A stretch of DNA of 64,000 bases from Sporosarcina thermotolerans (GTDB taxonomy: Bacteria > Bacillota > Bacilli > Bacillales_A > Planococcaceae): positions 2,162,001 through 2,226,000 of the forward strand of contig NZ_CP125968.1 in assembly GCF_030067815.1 (NCBI RefSeq), given 5' to 3'. The notes under the pieces are model-generated. The model searched no databases. It saw nothing but the letters and a program-made list of their open reading frames with translations, and was not told the origin of the DNA. Both the position numbers and the translations under genes were made by a program. Shown here piece after piece: positions 37,148-47,250 of this stretch; the first letter of the stretch is position 1, and every line of letters starts with the position of its first letter.

Positions 37148-38476
37148 ATGCACCTATATGGTACTCAATCGGTGAATGAACTTGGCCATTTGACGATAGG
37201 CGGCGTGGATACGGTCGACCTTGCACAAGTATATGGGACGCCTTTGCTTGTCTACGATATCGCTTTATTTAGGGAACGTGCTATAGCATTTAAAGAAACA
37301 TTCAAAAAAGCTGGCATCAAAGCTCAGGTTGCATATGCGAGTAAAGCATTTTCTTCCATTGCGATCTATGAGATTGCAAAAGAGATGGACCTCTCTCTTG
37401 ATGTAGTTTCAGGAGGAGAACTATATACAGCGGCTACGGCTGATTTCCCACGTGAGAAGATTCATTTTCACGGGAATAATAAAAGCTATACGGAACTACA
37501 GTATGCATTTGATGAAAAAATAGGATGTATTGTAGTTGACAACTTTTTGGAAATAGAAATGATTAAGGAAATTTCTGAAGCTCGTCAACAGAAGATGCAA
37601 ATCCTCTTACGTGTTACTCCTGGGGTCAATGCTGAAACGCATGATTTCATCACAACTGGACAGGAAGATTCTAAGTTTGGTTTCGATTTAAAGAACGGAC
37701 AGGCAGATGATGCATTCCTGAAATTGTACAACCACCCATACATTACATTGTTAGGGATGCATTGCCATATCGGCTCACAAATTTTCGAAACAGATGCTTT
37801 CCGTATCGCTGCGGAGGCATTAATGTATAAAATGATCGAGTGGCGCGAAAAATTCAAATTCACTTGTTCTGTTCTTAATCTTGGAGGCGGATTTGGAATA
37901 CGCTATACAGTTGATGATAAACCGCTCGCCCCATCAAAGTACGTTGAGGAAATGGAAAATGTCGTTTTATCGATGACGAGAAAGCATAATTATCCGGTAC
38001 CGGAGATCTGGATTGAACCGGGTCGATCTCTTGTAGGGGATGCTGGAACTACACTTTATACGACCGGAAGTATGAAAGAAGTGCCAGGCGTAAGGACTTA
38101 TGTTGCTGTCGATGGAGGTATGTCGGATAATATACGACCAGCGCTTTATGGAGCGAAATATACGGCAGTTACGGCTAATCGGATGATGGCTCCACATTCC
38201 GATAGAGTGACGATTGCCGGAAAATGTTGTGAATCTGGTGATAAAATCATTGAGGACGCCTTCATTGCTGATCCTGAAGAAGGTGATCTCATAGCTGTTT
38301 TTTGCACAGGTGCATACACATACTCCATGGCCAGCAACTATAATCGTCTCCCGAAGCCAGCCATTGTATTTTGTGAAAATGGGCACGACCAATTAGTTGT
38401 CCGAAGGGAAACATATGAAGATATAATTAGACTGGATGTACCGCTTCAAAAGACAGGGCAGGAAGTATCGTTATGA
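37148..38476 (+). CDS. lysA: Diaminopimelate decarboxylase
   Basis: PLP enzyme making L-lysine from meso-diaminopimelate. YASKAFSS carries the PLP-binding Lys, HCHIGSQIFE the stacking His, LNLGGGFGI the phosphate loop, and GKCCESGD the catalytic Cys. 442 residues from ATG 37148 with GGAGG upstream. In B. subtilis lysA likewise follows spoVAF. Its stop overlaps the start of a small membrane-protein gene. Confidence 0.96.
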   Translation: MHLYGTQSVNELGHLTIGGVDTVDLAQVYGTPLLVYDIALFRERAIAFKETFKKAGIKAQVAYASKAFSSIAIYEIAKEMDLSLDVVSGGELYTAATADFPREKIHFHGNNKSYTELQYAFDEKIGCIVVDNFLEIEMIKEISEARQQKMQILLRVTPGVNAETHDFITTGQEDSKFGFDLKNGQADDAFLKLYNHPYITLLGMHCHIGSQIFETDAFRIAAEALMYKMIEWREKFKFTCSVLNLGGGFGIRYTVDDKPLAPSKYVEEMENVVLSMTRKHNYPVPEIWIEPGRSLVGDAGTTLYTTGSMKEVPGVRTYVAVDGGMSDNIRPALYGAKYTAVTANRMMAPHSDRVTIAGKCCESGDKIIEDAFIADPEEGDLIAVFCTGAYTYSMASNYNRLPKPAIVFCENGHDQLVVRRETYEDIIRLDVPLQKTGQEVSL

Positions 38477-38580
38477 GAAAGCGAAATTTAATCCTTTTCT
38501 TAATCATAATCTTCATCGCGCTTATCTGGGGGGCAGTGTACTGGTATTTTATCGCCCCTTTAACAGGATTGGATAAATAA
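38473..38580 (+). CDS. 35-residue membrane peptide coupled to lysA
   Basis: MRKRNLILFLIIIFIALIWG, then AVYWYFIAPLTGLDK: one membrane segment with a basic start. The ATGA overlap with the lysA stop suggests real, coupled translation. Function unknown. It is too short for ordinary gene finders. Confidence 0.55.
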   Translation: MRKRNLILFLIIIFIALIWGAVYWYFIAPLTGLDK

Positions 38581-38701
38581 ACTTCCTCGGTCATTGATAT
38601 ATCCTCATATATCATGTACGATTAGTTTTGTTCAGCGGAAGTTGCCATTACCATGATGGTTAGCTAACAAATGAGGATTTTTTGAAAAGAAGGGATTCCT
38701 A

Positions 38702-39067
38702 ATGATACTTTTACGATATAAAAAGGCATATGAAAAAATTGCAATGGGCTTGCTCTCGTATATGCCTGGAGAAAAGGTCGTTAAAAAACTGCAGGAAACG
38801 ATTCATAAGTATGAGAATGATGAACATTGGCATCTATATCTTCTAAAACAAGGTGAAGACTTCATTGGCCTTGTCGGGCTAAAAATGGATGAAAATTCTT
38901 ATACGGTCATGCATTTATCGGTTAATCCATCGTTCCGCGGAGAGGGAATCGGTACAGAAATGATTTTGAAGCTTGGGGAACTCTATCCCGATTTGGAATG
39001 TAAGAGTAATGAATATACAAAATCCTTTATGACGAAGTGTTTGAACAGGGAAGATAACCCGAAATAA
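38702..39067 (+). CDS. ribT: GNAT acetyltransferase RibT
   Basis: 121-residue N-acetyltransferase-fold protein. The acetyl-CoA loop HLSVNPSFRGEGIGTEM shows the RxxGxG/A motif. In B. subtilis ribT is the last gene of the riboflavin operon, next to scpA; here ribGBAH are absent, so ribT is separated from its usual partners, though its position before scpA-scpB is kept. Its acceptor substrate is unknown. Confidence 0.82.
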   Translation: MILLRYKKAYEKIAMGLLSYMPGEKVVKKLQETIHKYENDEHWHLYLLKQGEDFIGLVGLKMDENSYTVMHLSVNPSFRGEGIGTEMILKLGELYPDLECKSNEYTKSFMTKCLNREDNPK

Positions 39068-39068
39068 C

Positions 39069-39105
39069 AAAAAGGAGCAGATCAAATTGGTCTGCCCTTT
39101 TTCTT
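39069..39105. terminator. Terminator shared by ribT and the DUF309 gene
   Basis: AAAAAGG(A)GCAGATCAA pairs with TTGGTCTGCCCTTTTT; reads as a terminator in both directions. Confidence 0.75.
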
Positions 39106-39589
39106 TTCGCGTTCAAGAAGAATATCATTACGATCCCTTAGCATATGTTTATGAATGACAGCATCACTGTTTAGAGGAAGAAGATCCATCGTAGATACAG
39201 TTTCATTGACCAACGCTTTTAATCTTTTTGAGTTCAAAGATAGTGTGAAAGGTAAAAACGACTCGGCTTTTTTCACTCTTTCTATGGAATGATCAATGTC
39301 ATTTAAAAGTTTCTTATAATCGATGCAGTTGGTATCTTTAGAAGCGGGAAAAGCAAGCATCCTTTTTTGAGCTTTTACAAGTGTTCGATTAGCGCCATTA
39401 AAATTACCTCTTCGCCAATGGTAAAGTCCTGTAGACAATAGAATATACGCAGTAAGAGGATCCTCTTTCGTATAATTAGGTATTGATTTCCAATACTCTT
39501 CTAGGTACTTCATGGCATTCGAAGTAGTCTTGATTCCAATTGAAATAACCAATAAACTTTAAGAATAACGGATGATAATATAGTTCCAT
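39082..39589 (-). CDS. DUF309 protein, one frameshift
   Basis: About 169 residues. The corrected N terminus reads MELYYHPLFLKFIGYFNWNQ then DYFECHEVLEEYWKSIPN, the core DUF309 motif with its conserved His-Glu, followed by ILLSTGLYHWRRGNFNGANR. The break at about 39509 has one extra C (GTACCTAG instead of GTACTAG). Small helical protein of unknown function; in Bacillus it is also next to scpA (ypuF region). Confidence 0.8.
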
Positions 39590-39681
39590 TTTGTAATCAA
39601 ATCCTTTCAATTTAACTATGAAAAAGCAACAAGTGGATATATACATAATAAAAATACGCAATAAATGCATGGAGGAATTAT

Positions 39682-40445
39682 ATGACATATAAAGTGAAAC
39701 TAGAAGCCTTTGAAGGGCCTCTTGATCTATTATTACATTTAATCAACCGACTTGAAATTGATATCTATGATATACCGATGGCAGAACTCACTAGTCAATA
39801 CATCGATCACCTCCATACTATGCGTGTTTTGCAACTGGATGAACTAAGCGAGTATCTGGTGTTAGCCGCCACCCTACTTGAAATAAAAAGCAAAATGCTC
39901 TTGCCGGTACATGAAGGAGAAGAGATAGATGAATCATCCGACTTTGAAATGGAAGAGGATCCACGGGACGAACTGGTTGCTCGATTGATCGAATACAAAA
40001 AGTACAAAGAAGCAGCAATCTCACTGAAAGAATCTGCAGAAGAACGCTCTGTTCATTTTACGAAACTTCCTGGGACTTATCGCAATACGGGGAATTGACT
40101 GTCCCTGAAACAGAGGACAAACTTAATGTGTTTGACTTAATCGGAGCATTTCAAAAAATGCTTGAAAGGAAAAAACTTCGTGCACCACTGACTGCCAGTA
40201 TTATGAGGGCTGAGATTTCTGTTAGTGAAAAGATGGATCATATTATGATTATACTTGAAAGGCAAGGCGGCAGCTGCGAATTTGATTCACTATTCGAAGT
40301 AGGAGATATAGAAGGATTAGTCGTAACATTTCTATCGTTATTAGAGTTGATGAAAAGGTCAGATATCGTCGTTTTACAAGATGGTAATTTCGAGAAAATG
40401 ACTGTTACGACCGGGATGGAGGAGAGTTATGGAAACAATCGATGA
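39682..40445 (+). CDS. scpA: Segregation and condensation protein A, one frameshift
   Basis: Kleisin subunit linking Smc heads in the bacterial condensin. N-terminal [19 protein letters not shown] binds the Smc neck; the C-terminal winged helix begins near [16 protein letters not shown]. The break at about 40068 (KLP should continue [15 protein letters not shown]) needs one base in a C pair. About 254 residues. It overlaps scpB. Because scpA is needed for normal chromosome segregation, a real inactivation is unlikely. Confidence 0.94.
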
Positions 40446-41040
40446 TCGGATCATCGGCATGCTTGAAAGCTTTTTATTCATAGCAGGAGATGACGGTTTA
40501 ACATTGAAAAACATTTCAACATTGCTTCAAACCGATGATGAGACAGCCGTTATCATTGCCGAGCAACTTCGTTTAAATTATGAAAATCGGTTGAGTTCGG
40601 GCATTACGTTGAGGTTATATGGAGGGTCATATCGCCTTGTGACGAAAGCTGAATTTGCAGACGATATTTTGCGTATGCTCGAAAATCCGACAAGAAATCC
40701 TATTACACAGGCATCACTTGAGGTATTAGCCATTATAGCGTATAAACAGCCCGTGACACGGGTAGAAATAGATGATCTACGAGGAGTGAAATCCGATGGT
40801 CCAATACAAACACTCGTAGCAAAAGGTTTCATCATGGAAAAGGGGCGCTTAGAAAGTAGCGGAAGACCAATCCTTTATGGGACGACCGAATTGTTTTTGG
40901 ATAAATTCGGGTTAGAGTCAATCGATATGTTGCCGCCATTGGTGGAAAGTAATGATGAACCGTTTGGAGACACTGATTTGTTTATGACAAAATTCCAAGA
41001 AGCATTCGAAATGACTGACGAAGGAGGAAACAGTGATTGA
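40429..41040 (+). CDS. scpB: Segregation and condensation protein B
   Basis: Second accessory subunit of the Smc complex, 203 residues, two winged-helix domains; the block RNPITQASLEVLAIIAYKQP is the family hallmark. It overlaps scpA by 17 bases, with GGAGGAG inside scpA. Confidence 0.95.
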   Translation: METIDDRIIGMLESFLFIAGDDGLTLKNISTLLQTDDETAVIIAEQLRLNYENRLSSGITLRLYGGSYRLVTKAEFADDILRMLENPTRNPITQASLEVLAIIAYKQPVTRVEIDDLRGVKSDGPIQTLVAKGFIMEKGRLESSGRPILYGTTELFLDKFGLESIDMLPPLVESNDEPFGDTDLFMTKFQEAFEMTDEGGNSD

Positions 41041-42049
41041 AGCGGACGATAATTGCAATTGTCCTTTTCGTATCCCTTGTATTAACACCACTACCAAATG
41101 ACAGAAAAGATGCCGCATTTGGTGGAAGTGCATGGGCGGTAATCGACGCAGACACGGGCCGTTTGTTGAATGGGTCCAATGAAAATCTTCAGTTGCCAAT
41201 AGCCAGTTTGACTAAAATATGGACTGCCCTAACTTTTCTTGAAAGTGGTTCGGCAGGCGAGAAGATTACTATTTCACCTGCAGCAGCATCAGCGGAAGGT
41301 TCGTCCATCTATACACAACAAGGTGAAATAATGGATAGTGATGCGTTACTTTACGGGTTGATGTTACGATCGGGAAATGATGCCGCATTTGCATTGGCTG
41401 AGCATGCTGGAGGATCTGTTGATGGCTTTGTTGACCTAATGAATGAAAAAGCAAAGTTATATGGTTTCGAACGGACAACCTTCAAAAATCCGTCCGGACT
41501 TCATCATGAAGAACATCTTTCAACTGCTTATGAGACAGGTCTTATGCTTTATTTTGCGATGAAAAATAATGAGTTTAGAAAAATTGCATCAACCGAGAAC
41601 TTTGTCTATCGAAAAGGAGACGAAGTAAGAAGTTGGCGAAACAAACACCGTCTTGTTCATACCAATAAAACGGTCATTGCCGGGAAGACTGGTTTCACAA
41701 AAGCGGCTGGAAGACACTCGCAACTTATTTCGAAAAGGATGGCAAAAAACTGATAGTTGTCACGCTGAATAACGGGAATGACTGGAATATACATGAACAA
41801 TTGGCGAGTGAAACATTTAATACGTATGATCTTGTTACGGTTGCCAAAAAAGGCGAATACCGCATTTTACCCGGAATTACCGGCAAGTTAAAAAAACCCA
41901 TCGTCTTATTGTTAAATAAGGACGAGGCGGAAAGAGTATCCCATGTCGTATACATTCCACGAAACCAAGGAAAAAAAGGCACCGGAACATGGACCGTCTC
42001 ATTGGACAATGAACTTCTTATTACAACACAAGTAGACATAAGAAAATAA
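41037..42049 (+). CDS. D-alanyl-D-alanine carboxypeptidase (PBP5/DacB-type), one frameshift
   Basis: Trims the terminal D-Ala of peptidoglycan stem peptides. Penicillin-binding motifs: SLTK (SxxK nucleophile), SGN and KTG (in AGKTGFTKAAG). The N terminus has a short signal-like hydrophobic stretch (TIIAIVLFVSLVLTPL). The frame breaks at about 41712: KAAGR should continue TLATYFEKDGKKLIVVTLNN, one A short. About 338 residues. TTG start overlapping scpB. By place (before rluB and the res genes) it corresponds to dacB of B. subtilis; spmA and spmB are missing. Confidence 0.88.
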
Positions 42050-42102
42050 CGAAAAAGAATCAAAAACAATGATAAATAATTGTGTTGACTAGAAAATTTC
42101 GG

Positions 42103-42136
42103 GAAGACTGACTGTATACAGGTCGGTCTTCTTTTC
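42103..42136 (+). terminator. Terminator after the carboxypeptidase gene
   Basis: GAAGACTGAC pairs with GGTCGGTCTTC around TGTATACA, then T4. Confidence 0.7.
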
Positions 42137-42187
42137 ATTTGCGTGGAAATATGACATAATTTTTTGAGGTAGAAAGAAGGTGACGAT

Positions 42188-42919
42188 TTGGAAAGACTAC
42201 AAAAAGTGTTGGCCCAAGCCGGCGTTGCATCCCGTAGAAAAGCGGAAAAGCTAATCGTCGATGGAAAAGTGAAAGTGAATGGAATCGTTGTTACTGAATT
42301 AGGTACGAAAGTTACCCGTAACGACAGGGTAGAAGTTGAAGGAGTCGAGCTTGTTAAGGAGGAGTTCGTCTATTATTTACTATACAAACCGAGAGGATAC
42401 ATATCGACTGTAAGTGATGACAAAGGTAGAAAGACTGTCCTCGATCTGCTCCCGATGGTGGAACAACGGATATTCCCAGTCGGCAGACTTGATTTTGATA
42501 CGTCCGGAATAATCATTTTAACGAATGATGGTGATTTCTCGTATTTGATGACACATCCGAAATTTGGTATTCACAAAAAGTATGTGGCAAAAGTAAAGGG
42601 GATTCCTGAACGTAGCGCGTTGAAAAAGCTTGAACGGGGAATTGAGCTGGAAGATGGCATGACGGCACCAGCAAGAGTTAAGATGCAATCGTTTGACAAA
42701 AAAACGGGTACGGCAATTGTTGATATCACGATACATGAAGGACGAAACCGACAAGTCCGTAGGATGTTTGACGCTATCGGCTGTCCTGTACAAAAGTTGA
42801 GAAGGGAGTCTTTCGCGATGCTGACTACGCACGGATTAAATGCGGGTGAAGCACGGGAATTGACTACTCATGAAGTAAAGCAACTAAGAGTGCTTGCTGA
42901 GACCGGAAAAATCGGATAA
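42188..42919 (+). CDS. rluB: 23S rRNA pseudouridine synthase RluB
   Basis: RsuA-family enzyme placing pseudouridine in 23S rRNA helix 89 region. N-terminal S4 domain (LQKVLAQAGVASRRKAEKLI) and catalytic Asp in GRLDFDTSGIIILTNDG. 243 residues, TTG start behind AGAAGGTGA. It precedes resA as in B. subtilis. Confidence 0.93.
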   Translation: MERLQKVLAQAGVASRRKAEKLIVDGKVKVNGIVVTELGTKVTRNDRVEVEGVELVKEEFVYYLLYKPRGYISTVSDDKGRKTVLDLLPMVEQRIFPVGRLDFDTSGIIILTNDGDFSYLMTHPKFGIHKKYVAKVKGIPERSALKKLERGIELEDGMTAPARVKMQSFDKKTGTAIVDITIHEGRNRQVRRMFDAIGCPVQKLRRESFAMLTTHGLNAGEARELTTHEVKQLRVLAETGKIG

Positions 42920-42927
42920 ATGTACTT

Positions 42928-42959
42928 CGCGGGTGGCGGTTAGCCACCCAGCATTTTTG
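42928..42959 (+). terminator. Terminator after rluB
   Basis: GGGTGGC pairs with GCCACCC around GGTTA, then AGCATTTTT. Confidence 0.75.
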
Positions 42960-43055
42960 ATTTTGTCACAAACCTATCATTACTTCTTAAATTTACCTAT
43001 GGTTGGTTTGCTATAATAGAATAGGAGTACCATTATCGTTAGGGGGCTATTTAAA

Positions 43056-43586
43056 TTGTCCAAGGCGAATAAAAAGCAGTCACGCCTTATTTTTAGAAGC
43101 GTAGTTCTTCTGTTATTGGCGGCAGCTATTATATTTTCTATAGTTTCAAAAGACAAGGTGAAAGTTCTTGCGGTAGGTGATAAAGCGCCGGATTTTGAAC
43201 TTGTTGACTTAGATGGAAATAAACAACGATTATCTGACTATAAAGGTGAAGGTGTATTTTTGAATTTCTGGGGCACATGGTGTCCGCCGTGTAAACGGGA
43301 AATGCCAGATATGGAAGAACAGTATAATGCCTTCAAAGAAAAAGGTGTTCATGTTTTATCAGTAAACAGTGGTGAATCCAATTTAAAGGTGGATACATTC
43401 CGGGATCAATATGGTCTTACTTTTCCGATCGTTATAGACAAGGCGAAGGACATCAGAGATCTTTACAATATTCAACCACTTCCAACGACATTCCTTATCG
43501 ATAAAGACGGAAGAATAAAAAAGATCATCATTACGGAAATGACTAGGGATGAAATAATTTCCTACATGGAAAGCATCCAACCTTAA
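43056..43586 (+). CDS. resA: Thiol-disulfide oxidoreductase ResA
   Basis: Membrane-anchored thioredoxin-like protein (segment about residues 12-30) that reduces apocytochrome c on the outer face of the membrane before haem attachment. Active site WGTWCPPCKRE; cis-Pro region PLPTTFLID. 176 residues, TTG start behind GGGGG. An extended -10 TGCTATAAT lies at 43009-43017. Confidence 0.94.
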   Translation: MSKANKKQSRLIFRSVVLLLLAAAIIFSIVSKDKVKVLAVGDKAPDFELVDLDGNKQRLSDYKGEGVFLNFWGTWCPPCKREMPDMEEQYNAFKEKGVHVLSVNSGESNLKVDTFRDQYGLTFPIVIDKAKDIRDLYNIQPLPTTFLIDKDGRIKKIIITEMTRDEIISYMESIQP

Positions 43587-43602
43587 TAAGGAGTTCATAA
43601 AC

Positions 43603-45269
43603 ATGAGTAAAATCAAATGCCAATGTGGTCACGAAAATCCATTTGGAATAGTGCTCTGTGAACAATGTGGCAGACCAATGACTGAGGAAGCGAAAAAAGC
43701 CGATGTCGTTGATATGCGATATGAGGGATCAGCGCGAAGATCACAAACATATAAAAGATCAATTATCGATAAGATATGGAACTTTTTCTCAAGTGTAAAA
43801 ATTGGTGTAAGCATAATTGTCGCAGTACTTGCGACGTCAGCTATCGGTACATTATTCCCTCAAAAGTTTTATGTACCCGTACGTGAAGAAGAAATGTTAG
43901 CTTACTATGAACGGCTATATGGTTTCATTGGAACGCTTTATTATAAATTAGGCTTCTATGATATGTACAATAGCTGGTGGTTTAAGATACTCATCGGAAT
44001 GCTTGGAACATCCATCATTATCGCGAGTGTGGATAGGGTTATCCCACTCTATAAATCGCTGAAGAAACAGCGGACGAAGCGTCATACTTCTTTCATGAAA
44101 AGGCAACGTGTCTACGGCATAGGCTCTTCTGAAAACCCGGATTTGGCTTTGACAAAAGCAGAAGAAAAACTGAAAGAAATGAAATATAATGTGAAGATGG
44201 AAGATGGCGCGATATTAGCCGAAAAAGGACGTTTTTCTCGTTGGGGTCCTTATGTCAATCATACAGGATTGATCATTTTCTTATTTGGTATTCTGTTACG
44301 CGGCATTCCAGGCTTCTATGTCGATGAGACAATGTGGATTCGGGAGGGTGAATTACGCTCGATACCCGGTGCACCGGAGTTCTATTTGAAGAGTAATGAT
44401 TTTAGTATGGAATATTATACAAAAGAAGAGGCCTCCGAAGTCTTCGGGGATGCCCTTGATAGAGTAGGCACTATCGTTAAAAATTACCAAACAGATGTAA
44501 CTCTATACAAATTGAAAGAGGATCTTCTCCCTGGTTCTACGGATATGGATCTTGTGAAGGATTATTCAATAATCGTCAATAAGCCACTGAAATTTGATGG
44601 ATACAGCATTTTCCAAATGGACTATCGATTAAATGAACTTAAATCAATGACGATGCAATTAGTAGAAAAGAAAACTAATAAGTCTTTTGGTGAGTTTACG
44701 ATTGATCTTGATGATCCCGAAGGTGTTTATAAGTTGAATGATGGTGCGCAGGTTAATTTGATAGGATATTACGCGGACTATGACGGCGTCGAAAATGGTG
44801 AACCTGTCTCGAAATCTCCAATTCCAAACAACCCAGCATTCATATTTGATATGAAAACACTTGAGAAACCACAAGGTGAAAAAAGTTTTGTTGCCATTCG
44901 GCAAACTTAGAGACTGAAGAAAATGCGTATGCTGTTAAATTTGTCAGTGCAGATACTCGTGATATATCAGGTTTGACAATCCGTAAAGATAAGACTTTAT
45001 ATATACTTCTATTTGGTGGACTCATTTTCATGATCGGTGTTTGTCAAGGATCCTTCTGGAACCATAGACGAATTTGGGTTCAAAAAGGGGAAGGCGAGGA
45101 ATTGCTTGTCGCTGCCCATACAAATAAAAACTGGTTCACTTTGAAAAAGGAATTGGATGAAGTGAAAAACTTCGCCAACTTACCAAAATATGAAGATAGA
45201 CGGGATAACAGTCCATTGAGCAAGAGGAAGGAGAAAAATAATTATGAGCCTTGCATCACTAAGCGCTAA
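43603..45269 (+). CDS. resB: Cytochrome c biogenesis protein ResB, one frameshift
   Basis: Large membrane subunit of the system II cytochrome c synthase, about 555 residues. It begins with a small zinc-ribbon-like [20 protein letters not shown] as in other Bacillus ResB, then membrane segments (VGVSIIV..., [31 protein letters not shown]), a long outer loop and a last segment ([19 protein letters not shown]). The break at about 44908 (IRQT should continue [14 protein letters not shown]) needs one T. Its tail overlaps resC by 26 bases. Confidence 0.94.
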
Positions 45270-46428
45270 TCTGCTTTTAGTTTCTTTCATCGCCTATTTG
45301 GTAGCCACTCTTTTCTTCGGTGGTGCGGTGAAAGGTGCAAAATCGGAAGCTTCTTATAAAAATAATAGATGGGGTAAAATCGGTATTTCGATAACGATTA
45401 TCGGCTTCATCACACATGTCGGCTATTTCATTACAAGATGGATTGCATCTGGACATGCACCTATGAGTAATATGTTTGAATTTACTACTGCGTTTGGCAT
45501 GATGTTAGTAGGGGCTTTCATTCTTATTTTCTACTTGTATCGAACGCCGTCGCTCGGCCTATTCGCATTGCCGATAGCCATCATTATTATTGGCTATGCC
45601 AGTATGTTCCCGACAGAGATTACTCCATTAATTCCTGCGCTGCAAAGCCATTGGTTGGCAACTCATGTAATAACTGCAGCATTAGGCGAGGCAATCCTTG
45701 CAATAAGTGCAGTAGCGGGTTTGATTTATTTATTGAAGAACGTAGATTTGACAAAAAAGTCGAAAGAACGTTTTTGGCTTGAAGCGGTCATGTTTACACT
45801 TATACTTGTACTTGGATTTGTAGTATCCTCTACAACATTCAAAGTGACAGGCTATGAAGCCCACTTTACGTATATTGATAAGAATCAGATGCCTGCAAAA
45901 ATCGAGTATAATTACCCGCCATTGTTCGGGATGAATGAATATGAAGCACAAACATCTGAAGCAATGACGCCATGGTTTGAAATGCCGGCTATTGTCAATG
46001 CGAAAACATTGACGACATTTGTTTGGTCGGTATTTACAGGTACAATCCTATATCTATTGTTACGATTAATTTTCCGCAAACCGATTGCGAGTGTATTCCA
46101 ACCGTTTGCTAAAAAAGCCAATTCGCAACTTATGGATGAAATCGGTTACCGTTCCGTTCTAATTGGATTCCCTGTTTTCACTTTAGGTGCATTAATCTTC
46201 GCTATGATTTGGGCTCATGAAGCATGGTCAAGATTCTGGGGATGGGACCCCAAAGAGGTTTGGGCACTTATTACTTGGCTCTTCTATGCAGCATTCTTAC
46301 ACGTTCGCCTATCACAAGGGTGGGAAGGTAAGAAATCAGCGTGGCTCGCGGTTATTGGATTTGTTATCATCATGTTCAACCTAATTGCCGTGAACCTGAT
46401 TATAGCCGGTTTGCATTCGTATGCATAA
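45244..46428 (+). CDS. resC: Cytochrome c biogenesis protein ResC
   Basis: Haem-handling membrane partner of ResB (CcsA family), 394 residues, about eight membrane segments. The haem-binding WWD region reads [14 protein letters not shown], and conserved His residues flank it. ATG 45244 has GAAGGAG upstream inside resB. A terminator follows; resD has its own ribosome binding site and may be read both from the resA promoter and its own. Confidence 0.95.
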   Translation: MSLASLSANLLLVSFIAYLVATLFFGGAVKGAKSEASYKNNRWGKIGISITIIGFITHVGYFITRWIASGHAPMSNMFEFTTAFGMMLVGAFILIFYLYRTPSLGLFALPIAIIIIGYASMFPTEITPLIPALQSHWLATHVITAALGEAILAISAVAGLIYLLKNVDLTKKSKERFWLEAVMFTLILVLGFVVSSTTFKVTGYEAHFTYIDKNQMPAKIEYNYPPLFGMNEYEAQTSEAMTPWFEMPAIVNAKTLTTFVWSVFTGTILYLLLRLIFRKPIASVFQPFAKKANSQLMDEIGYRSVLIGFPVFTLGALIFAMIWAHEAWSRFWGWDPKEVWALITWLFYAAFLHVRLSQGWEGKKSAWLAVIGFVIIMFNLIAVNLIIAGLHSYA

Positions 46429-46436
46429 ACCGATTG

Positions 46437-46479
46437 GACTGCACAGCTAATGAAGGGCTGTGCAGTCTTTCTTTTTTTT
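46437..46479 (+). terminator. Terminator between resC and resD
   Basis: GACTGCACAGC pairs with GCTGTGCAGTC around nine bases, then a long T-rich run. Confidence 0.88.
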
Positions 46480-46530
46480 CAAACAGCTTGTACAATAATA
46501 GCAGGAGAGTTGTGAAAGGAGATAATAATT

Positions 46531-47250
46531 ATGGATGAAACTGTAAAATTACTTGTGGTGGATGACGAGGATCGTATCCGTCGCCTTCTGAATATGTATC
46601 TTTCCCGAGAAGGTTTTGAAATAGAAGAGGCAATTGATGGAGCAGAGGCAATTGAGAAAGCCCTAGCGAATTATTATGATTGCATTTTACTTGATTTAAT
46701 GATGCCAGAAAAAGACGGTCTTCAAGTTTTGCAGGAATTACGAGATGCTAAAAAAATGACACCTGTTATCCTCCTAACAGCAAAAGGTGAGGAGTCAGAT
46801 CGCGTTGCAGGGTTTGAAACAGGGGCAGATGATTATATAGTTAAACCTTTCAGTCCGAGAGAGGTTGTTCTTCGTGTGAAAGCAATTCTTAGACGATCTG
46901 TAACGTTCCCTGATGCTACCGCAACAAATAGCTCAAAAGATCTTGTCGTCTTCCCTCAATTAACAATAGATCACGATGCCCATCGAGTAACAGCGGAAGG
47001 GAAGGAGGTCAATTTAACTCCTAAAGAGTATGAGTTATTGTATTTCCTAGCGAAGGCACCGGACAAAGTTTTTGACCGTGAACAATTATTGAAGGAAGTT
47101 TGGCATTATGAATTTTTCGGAGATTTACGTACAGTTGACACACATGTAAAACGGCTTAGGGAAAAACTCAGCCGTGTATCTGAAAGTGCAGCTAAAATGA
47201 TTGTAACAGTTTGGGGTGTCGGATATAAATTCGAGGTACCAAATGAATAG
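46531..47250 (+). CDS. resD: Response regulator ResD
   Basis: OmpR/PhoB-type regulator controlling respiration and cytochrome c genes under low oxygen. Receiver Asp-55 in CILLDLMMPEKDG, acidic pocket VVDDED, switch LLTAKGEESD, and C-terminal winged helix LTPKEYELLYFLAKAP. 239 residues. It overlaps resE. Confidence 0.94.
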   Translation: MDETVKLLVVDDEDRIRRLLNMYLSREGFEIEEAIDGAEAIEKALANYYDCILLDLMMPEKDGLQVLQELRDAKKMTPVILLTAKGEESDRVAGFETGADDYIVKPFSPREVVLRVKAILRRSVTFPDATATNSSKDLVVFPQLTIDHDAHRVTAEGKEVNLTPKEYELLYFLAKAPDKVFDREQLLKEVWHYEFFGDLRTVDTHVKRLREKLSRVSESAAKMIVTVWGVGYKFEVPNE

